Source of the DNA: Rhodococcus oryzae
GTDB taxonomy: Bacteria > Actinomycetota > Actinomycetes > Mycobacteriales > Mycobacteriaceae
Direction: 5' to 3'
NCBI RefSeq assembly: GCF_005049235.1
Contig: NZ_SUMD01000010.1
Location: forward strand, 124,001 to 188,000
DNA: 64,000 nucleotides
The translations under genes and the position numbers were made by a program. Below are positions 35,046 through 42,308 of this stretch, piece after piece. Below the pieces are notes generated by a model. It made no database searches. It was not told the origin of the DNA and worked only from the letters and a program-made list of their open reading frames with translations. Position 1 is the stretch's first letter. Every line of letters starts with the position of its first letter.

Positions 35046-36304
35046 CCGACACCGCATCGCGCAAGGGCACCGCCGCGCACCACGACCACACCCACGGGGT
35101 CGAGATCGTCCTCGACGACGTGGTCAAGCGCTACCCCGGGCAGGTGGACGCCGCGGTCGACCACGTCTCGATGACGATCCCCGCCGGCGAGACCGTGGTG
35201 TTCGTCGGCCCCTCCGGGTGCGGGAAGACCACCACCATGCGGATGATCAACCGGCTGATCGAGCCGTCGTCGGGACGGATCACCATCGGCGGCAAGGACG
35301 CGCTGTCGATCGACCCCGACCAACTGCGCCGCGGCATCGGCTACTCCATCCAGCAGGCGGGCCTGTTCCCGCACCTGACGGTCGCCAAGAACGTCGCGAC
35401 CGTGCCCGGCCTGATCGGGTGGGACCGCAAACACATCGCCGAACGCACCGACGAGATGCTCGACCTCGTCGGCCTCGACCCCGACACCTACCGGGACCGG
35501 TATCCGCGACAGCTGTCCGGCGGTCAGCAGCAGCGGGTCGGGGTGGCCCGCGCGCTGGCGGCGGACCCACCGGTGCTGCTGATGGACGAGCCGTTCGGCG
35601 CCGTCGACCCGATCACCCGGGGCCTGCTGCAGGACGAGTTGATGCGACTGCAGTCCGAGCTCGGCAAGACCATCGTCTTCGTCACTCACGACTTCAACGA
35701 GGCCGTCAAGCTCGGCGACCGAATTGCGGTGCTGGGCAGCCAGTCTCACATCATGCAGTACGACACCCCGGAGGCGATCCTGGCGAACCCCGCCAACGAC
35801 ATGGTCGCCGGGTTCGTCGGGGCCGACGCCTCCCTCAAGCAACTGACCCTCAGCCGGGTCCGGGACGTGCGGCTGATCGAATGCCCGACCGCCCACGAGG
35901 ACGGTTCCGTCGACGAGATGCGCCGGGCCCTGCTCGCCCGCCGACGGCAGTGGGGCCTGATCCTCGACGCCCGCAACCGCCCGGTCCGCTGGGTCTGCCC
36001 CGCGCACCTGGCCACCGTGGACTCGCTGCGCGACGTGGGTGATCCGGTCGGCGAGATCCTGTCGGTGCAGTCCACGCTGCAGGACGCCCTCGAGGCCCTG
36101 CTCGCAGAGTCCAGCGCGTCCACGGTCGTGACCGGACGTCGCGGCGAGTACGTCGGCCTAATCACCATCGACACCCTGGTGGAGAACCTGCGCCAGCTGC
36201 GCGACGAGCACGCGGACGACCACGACGACCTTTCCGACGCGGGCCCCAGCGCGCTCGACGAGCCCGGTGGGGCGCAGCGCGCTCCCGAGGAGCTGACCCC
36301 GTGA
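35042..36304 (+). CDS. proV: Osmoprotectant ABC transporter ATPase with CBS domains (ProV/OpuCA-like)
   Basis: A 420-aa ATP-binding subunit. Walker A GPSGCGKTT at 56-64, Q-loop SIQQAGLFP, signature LSGGQQQR at 158-165, Walker B LLMDEPFGAVDP about 179-190 and the VTHDF switch are all present. The C-terminal ~140 residues contain CBS-like repeats (LRDVGDPVGEILSVQSTLQDALEALL...GLITIDTLVENL), which in OpuA-type systems sense ionic strength or nucleotides. GTG start overlapping the permease stop; its own stop overlaps the next permease as GTGA. Confidence 0.92.
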   Translation: MTDTASRKGTAAHHDHTHGVEIVLDDVVKRYPGQVDAAVDHVSMTIPAGETVVFVGPSGCGKTTTMRMINRLIEPSSGRITIGGKDALSIDPDQLRRGIGYSIQQAGLFPHLTVAKNVATVPGLIGWDRKHIAERTDEMLDLVGLDPDTYRDRYPRQLSGGQQQRVGVARALAADPPVLLMDEPFGAVDPITRGLLQDELMRLQSELGKTIVFVTHDFNEAVKLGDRIAVLGSQSHIMQYDTPEAILANPANDMVAGFVGADASLKQLTLSRVRDVRLIECPTAHEDGSVDEMRRALLARRRQWGLILDARNRPVRWVCPAHLATVDSLRDVGDPVGEILSVQSTLQDALEALLAESSASTVVTGRRGEYVGLITIDTLVENLRQLRDEHADDHDDLSDAGPSALDEPGGAQRAPEELTP

Positions 36305-37125
36305 GCACCGAGACGTCCCCGCGGGGCTCCGCGCCGGGCGCGGGCGCCGCCGCCACCGATGTGGCCGTCGTCGACCACACCGCGGCCGCCGACCGCCGCG
36401 CCGAACGGATGCGCCTGCTCGCCCAGCCGGTGCTGGTTCTCCTGCTGGCCGGTGGGGTCCTGGCGTGGGCGTTCAGCCGCGACCTGAACGCCACCCAGCA
36501 GGCCAGCATCAGCGTGGCCAATCTGGCGACCCTGACCTGGCAGCACGTGCTGATCACGGTCGCCGTGGTGGTGATCGTGGTGGCATTGGCGGTACCCCTG
36601 GGCACGCTGCTCACCCGGCCGGGCTGGACCCGGCTGGCGCCGGTGTTCGTCGGCATCGCGAACATCGGTGCCGCCGCCCCGGCCATCGGCCTGTTGGTGC
36701 TCTTCTACCTCGCCACCCGCACCACCGGGTTCTGGATCGGGGTGCTGCCGATCGCCTTCTACTCGCTACTTCCGGTTCTGCGCAACACGATCCTCGGCTA
36801 CCAGCAGGTGGATCCCACGCTGATCGACGCGGGCCGCGGCCAGGGCATGTCGGCGCGCACGGTGCTCCGCCGCGTCGAGTTCCCGATGGCGGTGCCGTAC
36901 ATCCTGGCCGGCCTGCGCACCTCGCTGGTGCTGGCGGTCGGCACGGCCACCCTGTGCTTCCTGGTCAGCGCCGGCGGGCTCGGCGTCCTGATCGACACGG
37001 GGTACAAGTTGCGCGACAACGTGACCCTGGTGGTGGGTGCCGTACTCGCGGTCTCGCTGGCCCTGCTCGTCGACTGGCTCGGCGCCCTCGCCGAGGTCTA
37101 CCTCGGCCCGAAGGGATTGCGTTGA
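36301..37125 (+). CDS. proZ: Osmoprotectant ABC transporter permease (ProZ/OpuCD-like)
   Basis: A 274-aa second permease. It has an Ala-rich cytoplasmic N-terminus of about 40 residues, then six hydrophobic segments, with the EAA-like loop DAGRGQGMSARTVLRRVEFPMAVPYILAGL. It would pair with the 217-aa permease as a heterodimer. The GTG start overlaps the ATPase stop. The binding-protein gene follows with a 1-nt gap. Confidence 0.88.
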   Translation: MSTETSPRGSAPGAGAAATDVAVVDHTAAADRRAERMRLLAQPVLVLLLAGGVLAWAFSRDLNATQQASISVANLATLTWQHVLITVAVVVIVVALAVPLGTLLTRPGWTRLAPVFVGIANIGAAAPAIGLLVLFYLATRTTGFWIGVLPIAFYSLLPVLRNTILGYQQVDPTLIDAGRGQGMSARTVLRRVEFPMAVPYILAGLRTSLVLAVGTATLCFLVSAGGLGVLIDTGYKLRDNVTLVVGAVLAVSLALLVDWLGALAEVYLGPKGLR

Positions 37126-37126
37126 C

Positions 37127-38128
37127 ATGGCCGGACGCCGGAAGCCCCTGCTGCGTAAGGTCGCAGCGCTCGCGATGGTCGCGGCGACTGCCATCACGCT
37201 GGCCTCCTGTGGGCTCGAGTCCGGCGGCGCGCTGCCCCTCAAGGTCGGCCCGGGCAGCATCACTCCTGTCCCCGAGCTCGAGGGTGTCCCGATCACGGTG
37301 GGCTCCAAGGACTTCACCGAGCAGATCATCCTCGGGTACATCATCGAGTTCGCCTTGTCCGCGGCCGGCGCGGACGTCCGCGACCTCACCAACATCCAGG
37401 GCTCCAATAGCACCCGCGACGCGCAGGTCCACGGCCAGATCGACCTCACCTACGAGTACACCGGCACCGGCTGGATCAACTACCTGGGCCACGAGCACCC
37501 GATCCCCGACCCCACCGCACAGTTCGAGGCGGTGCGCGACGAGGACCTCACCCGTAACGGCCTGGTGTGGACCGACCCCGCGCCGATGAACAACACCTAC
37601 GCCCTGGCCACCAGCCGAGCCACGGCGGAGGCCACCGGGGTGCGGACGCTCTCCGAGTACGCGGATCTGGTCAAGCGTGACCCGGCCGCGGCGACCACCT
37701 GCGTCGAGACCGAGTTCAACGTCCGCCAGGACGGCTATCCAGGTATGGCCGCGGCCTACGACTTCGATCCGGCCAAGGCGCAGAAGCAGATCCTGCAGAC
37801 GGGCATCATCTACCAGGCCACCGCGGACGGCACTCAGTGCAAGTTCGGCGAGGTGTTCACCACCGACGGCCGGATCATCGCGCTGGACCTGGTCCTGCTC
37901 GACGACGACCGCTCCTTCTTCCCGAAATACAATCCGGCACTGATCATGCGTGAGGGATTCGCGCAGGCGCACCCGCAGGTCGCGGAGGTGATGGCGCCGG
38001 TCTCCGCGGAGCTGACCGACGAAGAGATCACCGAGCTGAACCGCCGCGTCGACGTCGAGGGAAAGGAGCCGGCCGACGTGGCCCGAGAGTGGTTGGTGGA
38101 CAAGGGTTTCGTCACCGCTGCCGACTGA
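37127..38128 (+). CDS. proX: Osmoprotectant-binding lipoprotein (ProX/OpuCC-like)
   Basis: A 333-aa extracytoplasmic solute-binding protein. The signal peptide ends in the lipobox LASC (Cys near 28), so it is anchored to the outer face of the membrane. The mature part opens with ITVGSKDFTEQIILGYI, the hallmark of the OpuAC/ProX glycine betaine/choline family, and contains DLTYEYTGTGWINYLG of the ligand pocket. Last gene of the importer operon. Its stop lies 5 nt from the stop of the converging truncated Imm50 remnant, at the edge of the rearranged small-gene array. Confidence 0.92.
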   Translation: MAGRRKPLLRKVAALAMVAATAITLASCGLESGGALPLKVGPGSITPVPELEGVPITVGSKDFTEQIILGYIIEFALSAAGADVRDLTNIQGSNSTRDAQVHGQIDLTYEYTGTGWINYLGHEHPIPDPTAQFEAVRDEDLTRNGLVWTDPAPMNNTYALATSRATAEATGVRTLSEYADLVKRDPAAATTCVETEFNVRQDGYPGMAAAYDFDPAKAQKQILQTGIIYQATADGTQCKFGEVFTTDGRIIALDLVLLDDDRSFFPKYNPALIMREGFAQAHPQVAEVMAPVSAELTDEEITELNRRVDVEGKEPADVAREWLVDKGFVTAAD

Positions 38129-38133
38129 CCCGC

Positions 38134-38247
38134 CTACTCGGTATCGAACCGGATCTCGTGGACCTCGACTTCGGACAGGTTCGGGATCACATCGCCGTAG
38201 ATCGCCCGCATACTGCGGGCGTCCTGTAGGAATTCGATCCAGCTCAT
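38134..38247 (-). pseudogene. Truncated Imm50-like immunity gene
   Basis: A 37-aa remnant: MSWIEFLQDARS...VHEIRFDTE, then TAG. It is nearly identical to the first 35 residues of the complete Imm50-like gene at 40777-41187 and lies in the 38142-38355 repeat. The rest was lost at the junction with the transporter operon. Its ATG overlaps the stop of the chimeric gene, as in the intact copy. Confidence 0.8.
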
Positions 38248-38355
38248 TCGCCGCTGCTCCAGATTCCGGTCGGGTAGATCGAGACCTCACCCGGTGCGAA
38301 GCTGATGAAGTCTCCGATGTGAATCGCCGACCGCGGCCCAGCCATTTCGACGAGG
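38142..38355. repeat. 214-bp direct repeat, copy 1
   Basis: About 90% identical to 41082-41295 without gaps (constant offset of 2940). It spans the end of the H-type small gene and the start of the Imm50-like gene. Confidence 0.9.
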
Positions 38356-38528
38356 ATGAGGCCAGGCCGTCCGCGTGCGGGCGCGCGGTGTTCTTCGTCG
38401 AGACCCGGATGGTCGACGCCGAGCCGCTCGATCACCTTGAACTCAACGCGCCCCTTCCGATCCAGCATGATCCCCAGCACGTCCGAGACCCCATCGATGA
38501 AGTTCGGTCGACTCTTGAGATGTCCCAT
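38244..38528 (-). CDS. Chimeric small gene (three-part fusion)
   Basis: A 94-aa frame built from three pieces. Residues about 1-36 (MGHLKSRPNFIDGV...) have no match in the window. About 22 residues (GVDHPGLDEEHRAPARGRPG) are the antisense translation of a 66-bp fragment of the acyl-CoA synthetase gene. The last 36 (LILVEMAGP...IYPTGIWSSGE) match the end of the 112-aa gene at 41184-41522. It remains open and overlaps the next start, but there is no ribosome site, so it may not be expressed. Confidence 0.55.
   Translation of the reverse strand: MGHLKSRPNFIDGVSDVLGIMLDRKGRVEFKVIERLGVDHPGLDEEHRAPARGRPGLILVEMAGPRSAIHIGDFISFAPGEVSIYPTGIWSSGE
38358..38423. repeat. 66-bp segment copied from the acyl-CoA synthetase gene
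   Basis: 63 of 66 bases match 33687-33752. It sits exactly where the 214-bp repeat stops, which suggests insertion during break repair. Confidence 0.9.
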
Positions 38529-38564
38529 CCGTTAAGTCACGCACCATCTTCCATCGAGCGTTTG

Positions 38565-38828
38565 CTAGATCGGGGTACCCCGGTTCCGACCCGGCGGCAT
38601 GATGAGCAACTCGTCCCGCTCACGGCGCCTGCACTCAGCCGCAAACGACGAGGCAACGGCCGGGTCGGACAAGAAACGCGCGTAGGTTTCGGGGTCGATC
38701 TCGTAGTACTCCTCGTAGTCGACCAGTCCGTTGCTCACCGGGATCGACACGTAGCCTCCGCCTGTCACCAGATCGATGCCGACCGAGAATCGCTCGTCGC
38801 GCGAGACGTACGTGTCATTGAATCTCAT
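38565..38828 (-). CDS. Small unknown protein of the immunity-type array (A)
   Basis: An 87-aa protein, MRFNDTYVSRDERFSVGIDLVTGG..., with an aromatic acidic stretch YEEYYEID and ending LLIMPPGRNRGTPI. I choose the ATG at 38828 because AAGGAG lies just upstream; the ATG at 38858 is in frame but lacks one. No signal or membrane segment. I recognise it only as a conserved small actinobacterial type found beside toxin/immunity genes; the role is inferred. Confidence 0.7.
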   Translation of the reverse strand: MRFNDTYVSRDERFSVGIDLVTGGGYVSIPVSNGLVDYEEYYEIDPETYARFLSDPAVASSFAAECRRRERDELLIMPPGRNRGTPI

Positions 38829-38865
38829 GCTGCTCCTTTGCAACCCGGCCTCGCGCACCTGTTCC

Positions 38866-39222
38866 TCAGTTGAACATCAGCCGATCCTTCACGGACACTT
38901 CGGATCCGATCCCGACCTCGAGGAGTCCCGCCGCATCGTCGTACTCCACCGCGACGCGGAGCACAGCAGAACCAGGTTCCTGAGATACATCGAATCTCGT
39001 GGCGCCTTCACGGTAGACATCGACGAGTCGACGACCGTCCGCGATCCAGACGAGCCTGATCGAACGGCCGAGCGGATCGAGGGTCAGGTCGACATGGTCC
39101 CCGTCGTCGGACACCGCCCGGAGCGCCAGGACTCCGAGATCCCCGCCACCTTCCAGCAGGGAGATCCGGTCGACCTCCGACAAATCCGAGAGATTCGGGG
39201 TCTCGAACTGGCGGTATGACAT
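38866..39222 (-). CDS. Small unknown protein of the immunity-type array (B)
   Basis: A 118-aa predicted all-beta protein (LRAVSDDGDHVDLTLDPLGRSIRLVWIADGRRLVDVYREG, VLRVAVEYDDAAGLLEVGIG). Acidic, with no signal peptide. It starts at the ATG at 39222, 66 nt after gene C. Function unknown; the fold pattern and acidity fit immunity proteins. Confidence 0.65.
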   Translation of the reverse strand: MSYRQFETPNLSDLSEVDRISLLEGGGDLGVLALRAVSDDGDHVDLTLDPLGRSIRLVWIADGRRLVDVYREGATRFDVSQEPGSAVLRVAVEYDDAAGLLEVGIGSEVSVKDRLMFN

Positions 39223-39288
39223 GTCTCCCCCTCGTACTCGTCAGACGAAAGCCTCCCATCGCCTGGCCGTTCATCCAACCGTTCCGAA

Positions 39289-39960
39289 CTAGGACAATGC
39301 CTGCTGCAGGCTGTCGAGTTCCGCTGTGTCGGCATAGATATCTATACCGACCACATGATCGTCGAACGACCCGAAACCCCGAATCAGCAGCCCGCCGGAC
39401 GGGATGGAGGGCACGAGTTGTGGAACGAGCGTGTTGCCGTCGGCCGACACATCCCGAATCGCGCGGGCCGCGCGCTCCAGTCGGTCGATGTTCTCCGGCG
39501 GCGGCAGCACGAGGCAGACGGCCGACCGCGCGCGGCTGACTTCGATCGCGGTACCCAACTGCTCGAGATCTGTCACCAGCAATCCCCCGAACTGCACGTC
39601 CGTTCGCCCGGTCTGCCAATCGCGGCGCTCCCCGTGGGGAAGGGCCACGCCCTGGCTTTCCCACTGGCCCCAGAGCGCCTGACGCTCCATCGACAGCCGT
39701 CCGGTCCGGCTGTAGGGCCGAAGCGGCGGCGTCATCCCGACAAGCGCGACTCGACTGTTCGCGAAGCTCGACACGGCAGGCCGAAGCACCTCGAATGCCG
39801 ACGCGACCGCACCCGATATCGAGCGGTCTCCTACCCGAGCAAACTCGATACCGAGCACACCGATGCCCGGATACGCGGATGCGACCGGCGCCAGAATGGG
39901 CACTGACTGCGCCGGTTCACGGTTCAGCGTGAAACGGTTGCCGTTCATTGCAGGGTGCAT
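39289..39960 (-). CDS. Unknown 223-aa protein of the array (C)
   Basis: The largest array member. It starts at the ATG at 39960, 4 nt after the stop of gene D, with AGGGGA overlapping the stop; ATG 39948 is an alternative. It has a hydrophobic strand-rich N-terminus (VASAYPGIGVLGIEFARVG) and later alternating strands and helices (GGLLVTDLEQLGTAIEVSRARSAVCLVLPPPENIDRLERAARAIRDV). No known motif. It could be a regulatory or effector-linked protein. Confidence 0.65.
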   Translation of the reverse strand: MHPAMNGNRFTLNREPAQSVPILAPVASAYPGIGVLGIEFARVGDRSISGAVASAFEVLRPAVSSFANSRVALVGMTPPLRPYSRTGRLSMERQALWGQWESQGVALPHGERRDWQTGRTDVQFGGLLVTDLEQLGTAIEVSRARSAVCLVLPPPENIDRLERAARAIRDVSADGNTLVPQLVPSIPSGGLLIRGFGSFDDHVVGIDIYADTAELDSLQQALS

Positions 39961-39964
39961 TCCC

Positions 39965-40243
39965 CTACGCCTCATTCCTGCCGGATTCAAGGGATGAGGC
40001 CATGACATCCAGGCCCTCGAGCGCGAGCAACCCCTGCCCACGTTGGTCCTCCTGGGAAACCAGAAACCGCACCCGCTCCAGTTCGAACTCGACATCGCGA
40101 ATCCGATCGGCTACCGGCTTCAACGTGCGATCCAGCCCTCGCCCGCACCTGGCGAGCCTGCCCTGGACTTCGGCCACGTCGATCAGATCTCGTTCGAACT
40201 CCCTGATCGCATGCTGGTTGTCGGACAGCAACTGTCGAGACAT
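39965..40243 (-). CDS. Small helical protein of the array (D)
   Basis: A 92-aa mostly helical, charged protein, MSRQLLSDNQHAIREFERDLIDVAEVQGRL... with coiled-coil-like heptads (LDRTLKPVADRIRDVEFELERVRF). In size and helicity it resembles WXG100-type proteins, but no WxG turn or YxxxD is present. Function unknown. Start at ATG 40243, 25 nt after gene E. Confidence 0.65.
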   Translation of the reverse strand: MSRQLLSDNQHAIREFERDLIDVAEVQGRLARCGRGLDRTLKPVADRIRDVEFELERVRFLVSQEDQRGQGLLALEGLDVMASSLESGRNEA

Positions 40244-40268
40244 CAGTCCACCCCCATGGCCATGCCCG

Positions 40269-40469
40269 TCACCGTACCCAGAGGGCCGGCCAGTCGTCGA
40301 ACTCCGCGACAACCTCTCCGTCGAGAAGCAGTGTGTAGAGCGCGTCCGCCGGGAAATCGCCCAGCCGAATCGACAGCGTCTGGCCATCCAGTCTTGCGCG
40401 GTGTGGCTCGCGCGGGTCTCCGGTTGCCTCCCAGTGTATGCGCCGGTCCAGCTGTCCCACAGCCGTCAT
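40269..40469 (-). CDS. Small protein of the array (E)
   Basis: A 66-aa protein, MTAVGQLDRRIHWEATGD ... LYTLLLDGEVVAEFDDWPALWVR. Its ATG overlaps the TGA of gene F (ATGA), supporting a genuine coupled gene. Not recognised. Confidence 0.65.
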   Translation of the reverse strand: MTAVGQLDRRIHWEATGDPREPHRARLDGQTLSIRLGDFPADALYTLLLDGEVVAEFDDWPALWVR

Positions 40470-40780
40470 GGCAGCTCCCGATAGAGTTTCAGTAGTCCCT
40501 CGCTGAAGTACTCGACCTTCGCCCCACCAGGTGTCTCGGCCACGATGTCCCTAGCGAGTTCGCGCCCCTCCGAATCCAGCGAGGCGATCACCGACCGGAT
40601 CTCCTCGGCGGCGCGTTCCGGCATCGTCAGCGCGATGATTTGCTGGTATTGCTCGTTCCAGTCCTCGATCCGCTGACTCAGCGCCTCGGACAATCCCAGT
40701 TCGGCCGCGGTTGACCGCCCCGCCTGCGGATCAACCAGGGACGGTTCGAGATAGTCGGCAGACAGTCTCAGGTATCTCAT
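40466..40780 (-). CDS. Small helical protein of the array (F)
   Basis: A 104-aa protein, MRYLRLSADYLEPSLVDPQAG, then a helical part (LSEALSQRIEDWNEQYQQIIALTMPERAAEEIRSVIASLDSEGRELARDI). It has a strong GGAGGAG ribosome site; its ATG overlaps the stop of the Imm50-like gene. The type recurs beside immunity genes in actinobacteria (from memory); role unknown. Confidence 0.7.
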   Translation of the reverse strand: MRYLRLSADYLEPSLVDPQAGRSTAAELGLSEALSQRIEDWNEQYQQIIALTMPERAAEEIRSVIASLDSEGRELARDIVAETPGGAKVEYFSEGLLKLYRELP

Positions 40781-41187
40781 GCCACTCCTCCTCCCAGACC
40801 GGCACTCTGGTGAGCTGAGATCTTGCGAATCGCGATCCACCGCGCCACCATCTTCAGACGCGACGCGCCAATGCAGGCAACCTCATACCCCGAGCCCGGG
40901 GCCTCGTCGACGTGGAGGCTCGCCCGTCGCTCGGTACCCCAACCGCTCAACTCAACGCCTCGCACCTCGGAGAAGTGCAGTTCGATCTGCACCGTATTCG
41001 CTTGCTGCTCGACCCACTTCGGTGGCGGGTTCAGTGGATAGTCGGCCAGGTCGAGCCGCAGAATGACCGAACTCCCCCGCGTGTCGAACCGGATCTCGTG
41101 GACCTCGACTTCGGACAGGTTCGGGATCACATCGCCGTAGATCGCCCGAACACTGCGGGCGTCCTGCAAGAATTCGATCCAGCTCAT
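40777..41187 (-). CDS. Imm50-like immunity protein (G)
   Basis: A 136-aa protein resembling immunity protein 50: VEVHEIRFDTRGSSVILRLDLADYPLNPPPKW, NTVQIELHFSEVRGVELSGWG. Imm50 members protect against toxins of polymorphic or type VII-delivered systems; the cognate toxin is not in the array. Stop and start overlap both neighbours (ATGA). Its 5' end is duplicated as a truncated remnant at 38134-38247. Confidence 0.75.
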   Translation of the reverse strand: MSWIEFLQDARSVRAIYGDVIPNLSEVEVHEIRFDTRGSSVILRLDLADYPLNPPPKWVEQQANTVQIELHFSEVRGVELSGWGTERRASLHVDEAPGSGYEVACIGASRLKMVARWIAIRKISAHQSAGLGGGVA

Positions 41188-41295
41188 TCGCCGCTGCTCC
41201 AGATTCCGGTCGGGTAGATCGTGACGTCACGCGGTGCAAAACTGATGAAGTCTCCGATTCGAATCGTCGGCCGCTGCCCGACCATTTCGACAAGG
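41082..41295. repeat. 214-bp direct repeat, copy 2
   Basis: Intact-context copy of the repeat at 38142-38355, covering the end of gene H and the start of gene G. Confidence 0.9.
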
Positions 41296-41522
41296 ATGAT
41301 TCCGAGCCGAACATCTAGCGCAACAACATCATCCGCCTCCAGAGCCTTGATCTGCCCGCTCACGGTAAGAACTCCGCTGCTCTCCGACACTTCGGCAACA
41401 CCGCACTGGATGATCACAACGCTCCCCCACGGAACCGGGTCTGCGATCTCCAACTCGACATCCAACGCCCATCCGGCTTTTGCACCGGACTCGCCCTGCC
41501 AGGTGGAGTTCAGGGCGATCAC
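41184..41522 (-). CDS. Small unknown protein of the array (H)
   Basis: A 112-aa predicted beta-rich protein (GWALDVELEIADPVPWGSVVIIQCGVAEV...DFISFAPRDVTIYPTGIWSSGE). The GTG at 41522 overlaps the TGA of gene I (GTGA), and GGAGG lies upstream. Its C-terminal 36 residues recur in the chimeric gene at 38244-38528. Function unknown. Confidence 0.68.
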   Translation of the reverse strand: MIALNSTWQGESGAKAGWALDVELEIADPVPWGSVVIIQCGVAEVSESSGVLTVSGQIKALEADDVVALDVRLGIILVEMVGQRPTIRIGDFISFAPRDVTIYPTGIWSSGE

Positions 41523-41908
41523 ACGTGCCTCCTCAACGGTCGGGGAAGTGAGGTGACGACACACCCGAGCACCTCGGCGATCGCCGAATCGAACCAGAGG
41601 ATGACCGCCCGCCCAGCGACCGCGGGCATCGCCATCCACACGGTTTCGCAGTCGGCGTTCTCGAGCCCGGCCAGGAGATCCCGCGTTCCATGAACGACGG
41701 CCCCGGACTTCACTTCGCGGCGCCACCTTCGCTCGTAGATCGTGACCGCCACCTGCCGGTCGGTTTCGTGAACCTCGACGCGTTGATCTGCAGGCCCGAC
41801 GCCCGCGAGCAAGCCATCGGCGATATCGACCGCTGTTCGGTCGAGGCTCGACTGAGCGAGCAGTCTTCTTATCTCCGTGATCGACACCGTCGTGACCGAG
41901 TCCGTCAT
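41519..41908 (-). CDS. Small unknown protein of the array (I)
   Basis: A 129-aa protein, MTDSVTTVSITEIRRLLAQSSL..., with strands VEVHETDRQVAVTIYERRW and VWMAMPAVAGRAVILWFDSAIAEVLG. Its ATG overlaps the TGA of gene J. Not recognised; an immunity-type role is inferred from context. Confidence 0.68.
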   Translation of the reverse strand: MTDSVTTVSITEIRRLLAQSSLDRTAVDIADGLLAGVGPADQRVEVHETDRQVAVTIYERRWRREVKSGAVVHGTRDLLAGLENADCETVWMAMPAVAGRAVILWFDSAIAEVLGCVVTSLPRPLRRHV

Positions 41909-42153
41909 CGACGCGGCCCCTCTTCGACATACTGTTGCGCCAAAAGGCCGAGCATGAAGGTGCACGCGACCTCCTCGGAGTCAAAGCTCACGTCATCCCA
42001 CCTCGAGCCTCGCTCGGAAAAGAACACGAGCCACTGGTCGCCTTCCGGCAGAAGGCAGAGCCTGTTCTCGACCTCTCGACCGATTGAGTAATCACGCTCA
42101 CCGAATCCGAGTCGCTCGAGATAGCCGTCCAGTCGTCGAACGTTGATCCGCAC
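41905..42153 (-). CDS. Small immunity-like protein of the array (J)
   Basis: An 82-aa protein, INVRRLDGYLERLGFGERDYSIGREVENRLCLLPEGDQWLVFFSERGSRWDDVSFDSEEVACTFMLGLLAQQY. The pattern (small acidic domain with a RWxxxxFDSEExA ending) is common in small immunity proteins near type VII/TNT-type toxins, but I cannot name the family. I start at GTG 42153; GTG 42267 is also in frame and would add 38 residues of poor quality. Confidence 0.65.
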   Translation of the reverse strand: MRINVRRLDGYLERLGFGERDYSIGREVENRLCLLPEGDQWLVFFSERGSRWDDVSFDSEEVACTFMLGLLAQQYVEEGPRR

Positions 42154-42308
42154 TGCCCGCCCGCTTCCCGAAGTGTCCCGGCTCAATTCACAGAGCGCAC
42201 GTGATTTGGACGCACGGACGGTTCGATCGGTTCCATCACCACCGAAGACGGGTGCAGGGCGACTCACAACCGAAGCTCGACCCCATCAGGACCGGCGCAG
42301 GCCCGGGC

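Noticed and set aside
39008-39664. 218-codon minus-strand ORF overlapping array genes B and C
   Set aside because: Arg-rich shadow frame; B and C have better composition, starts and spacing.
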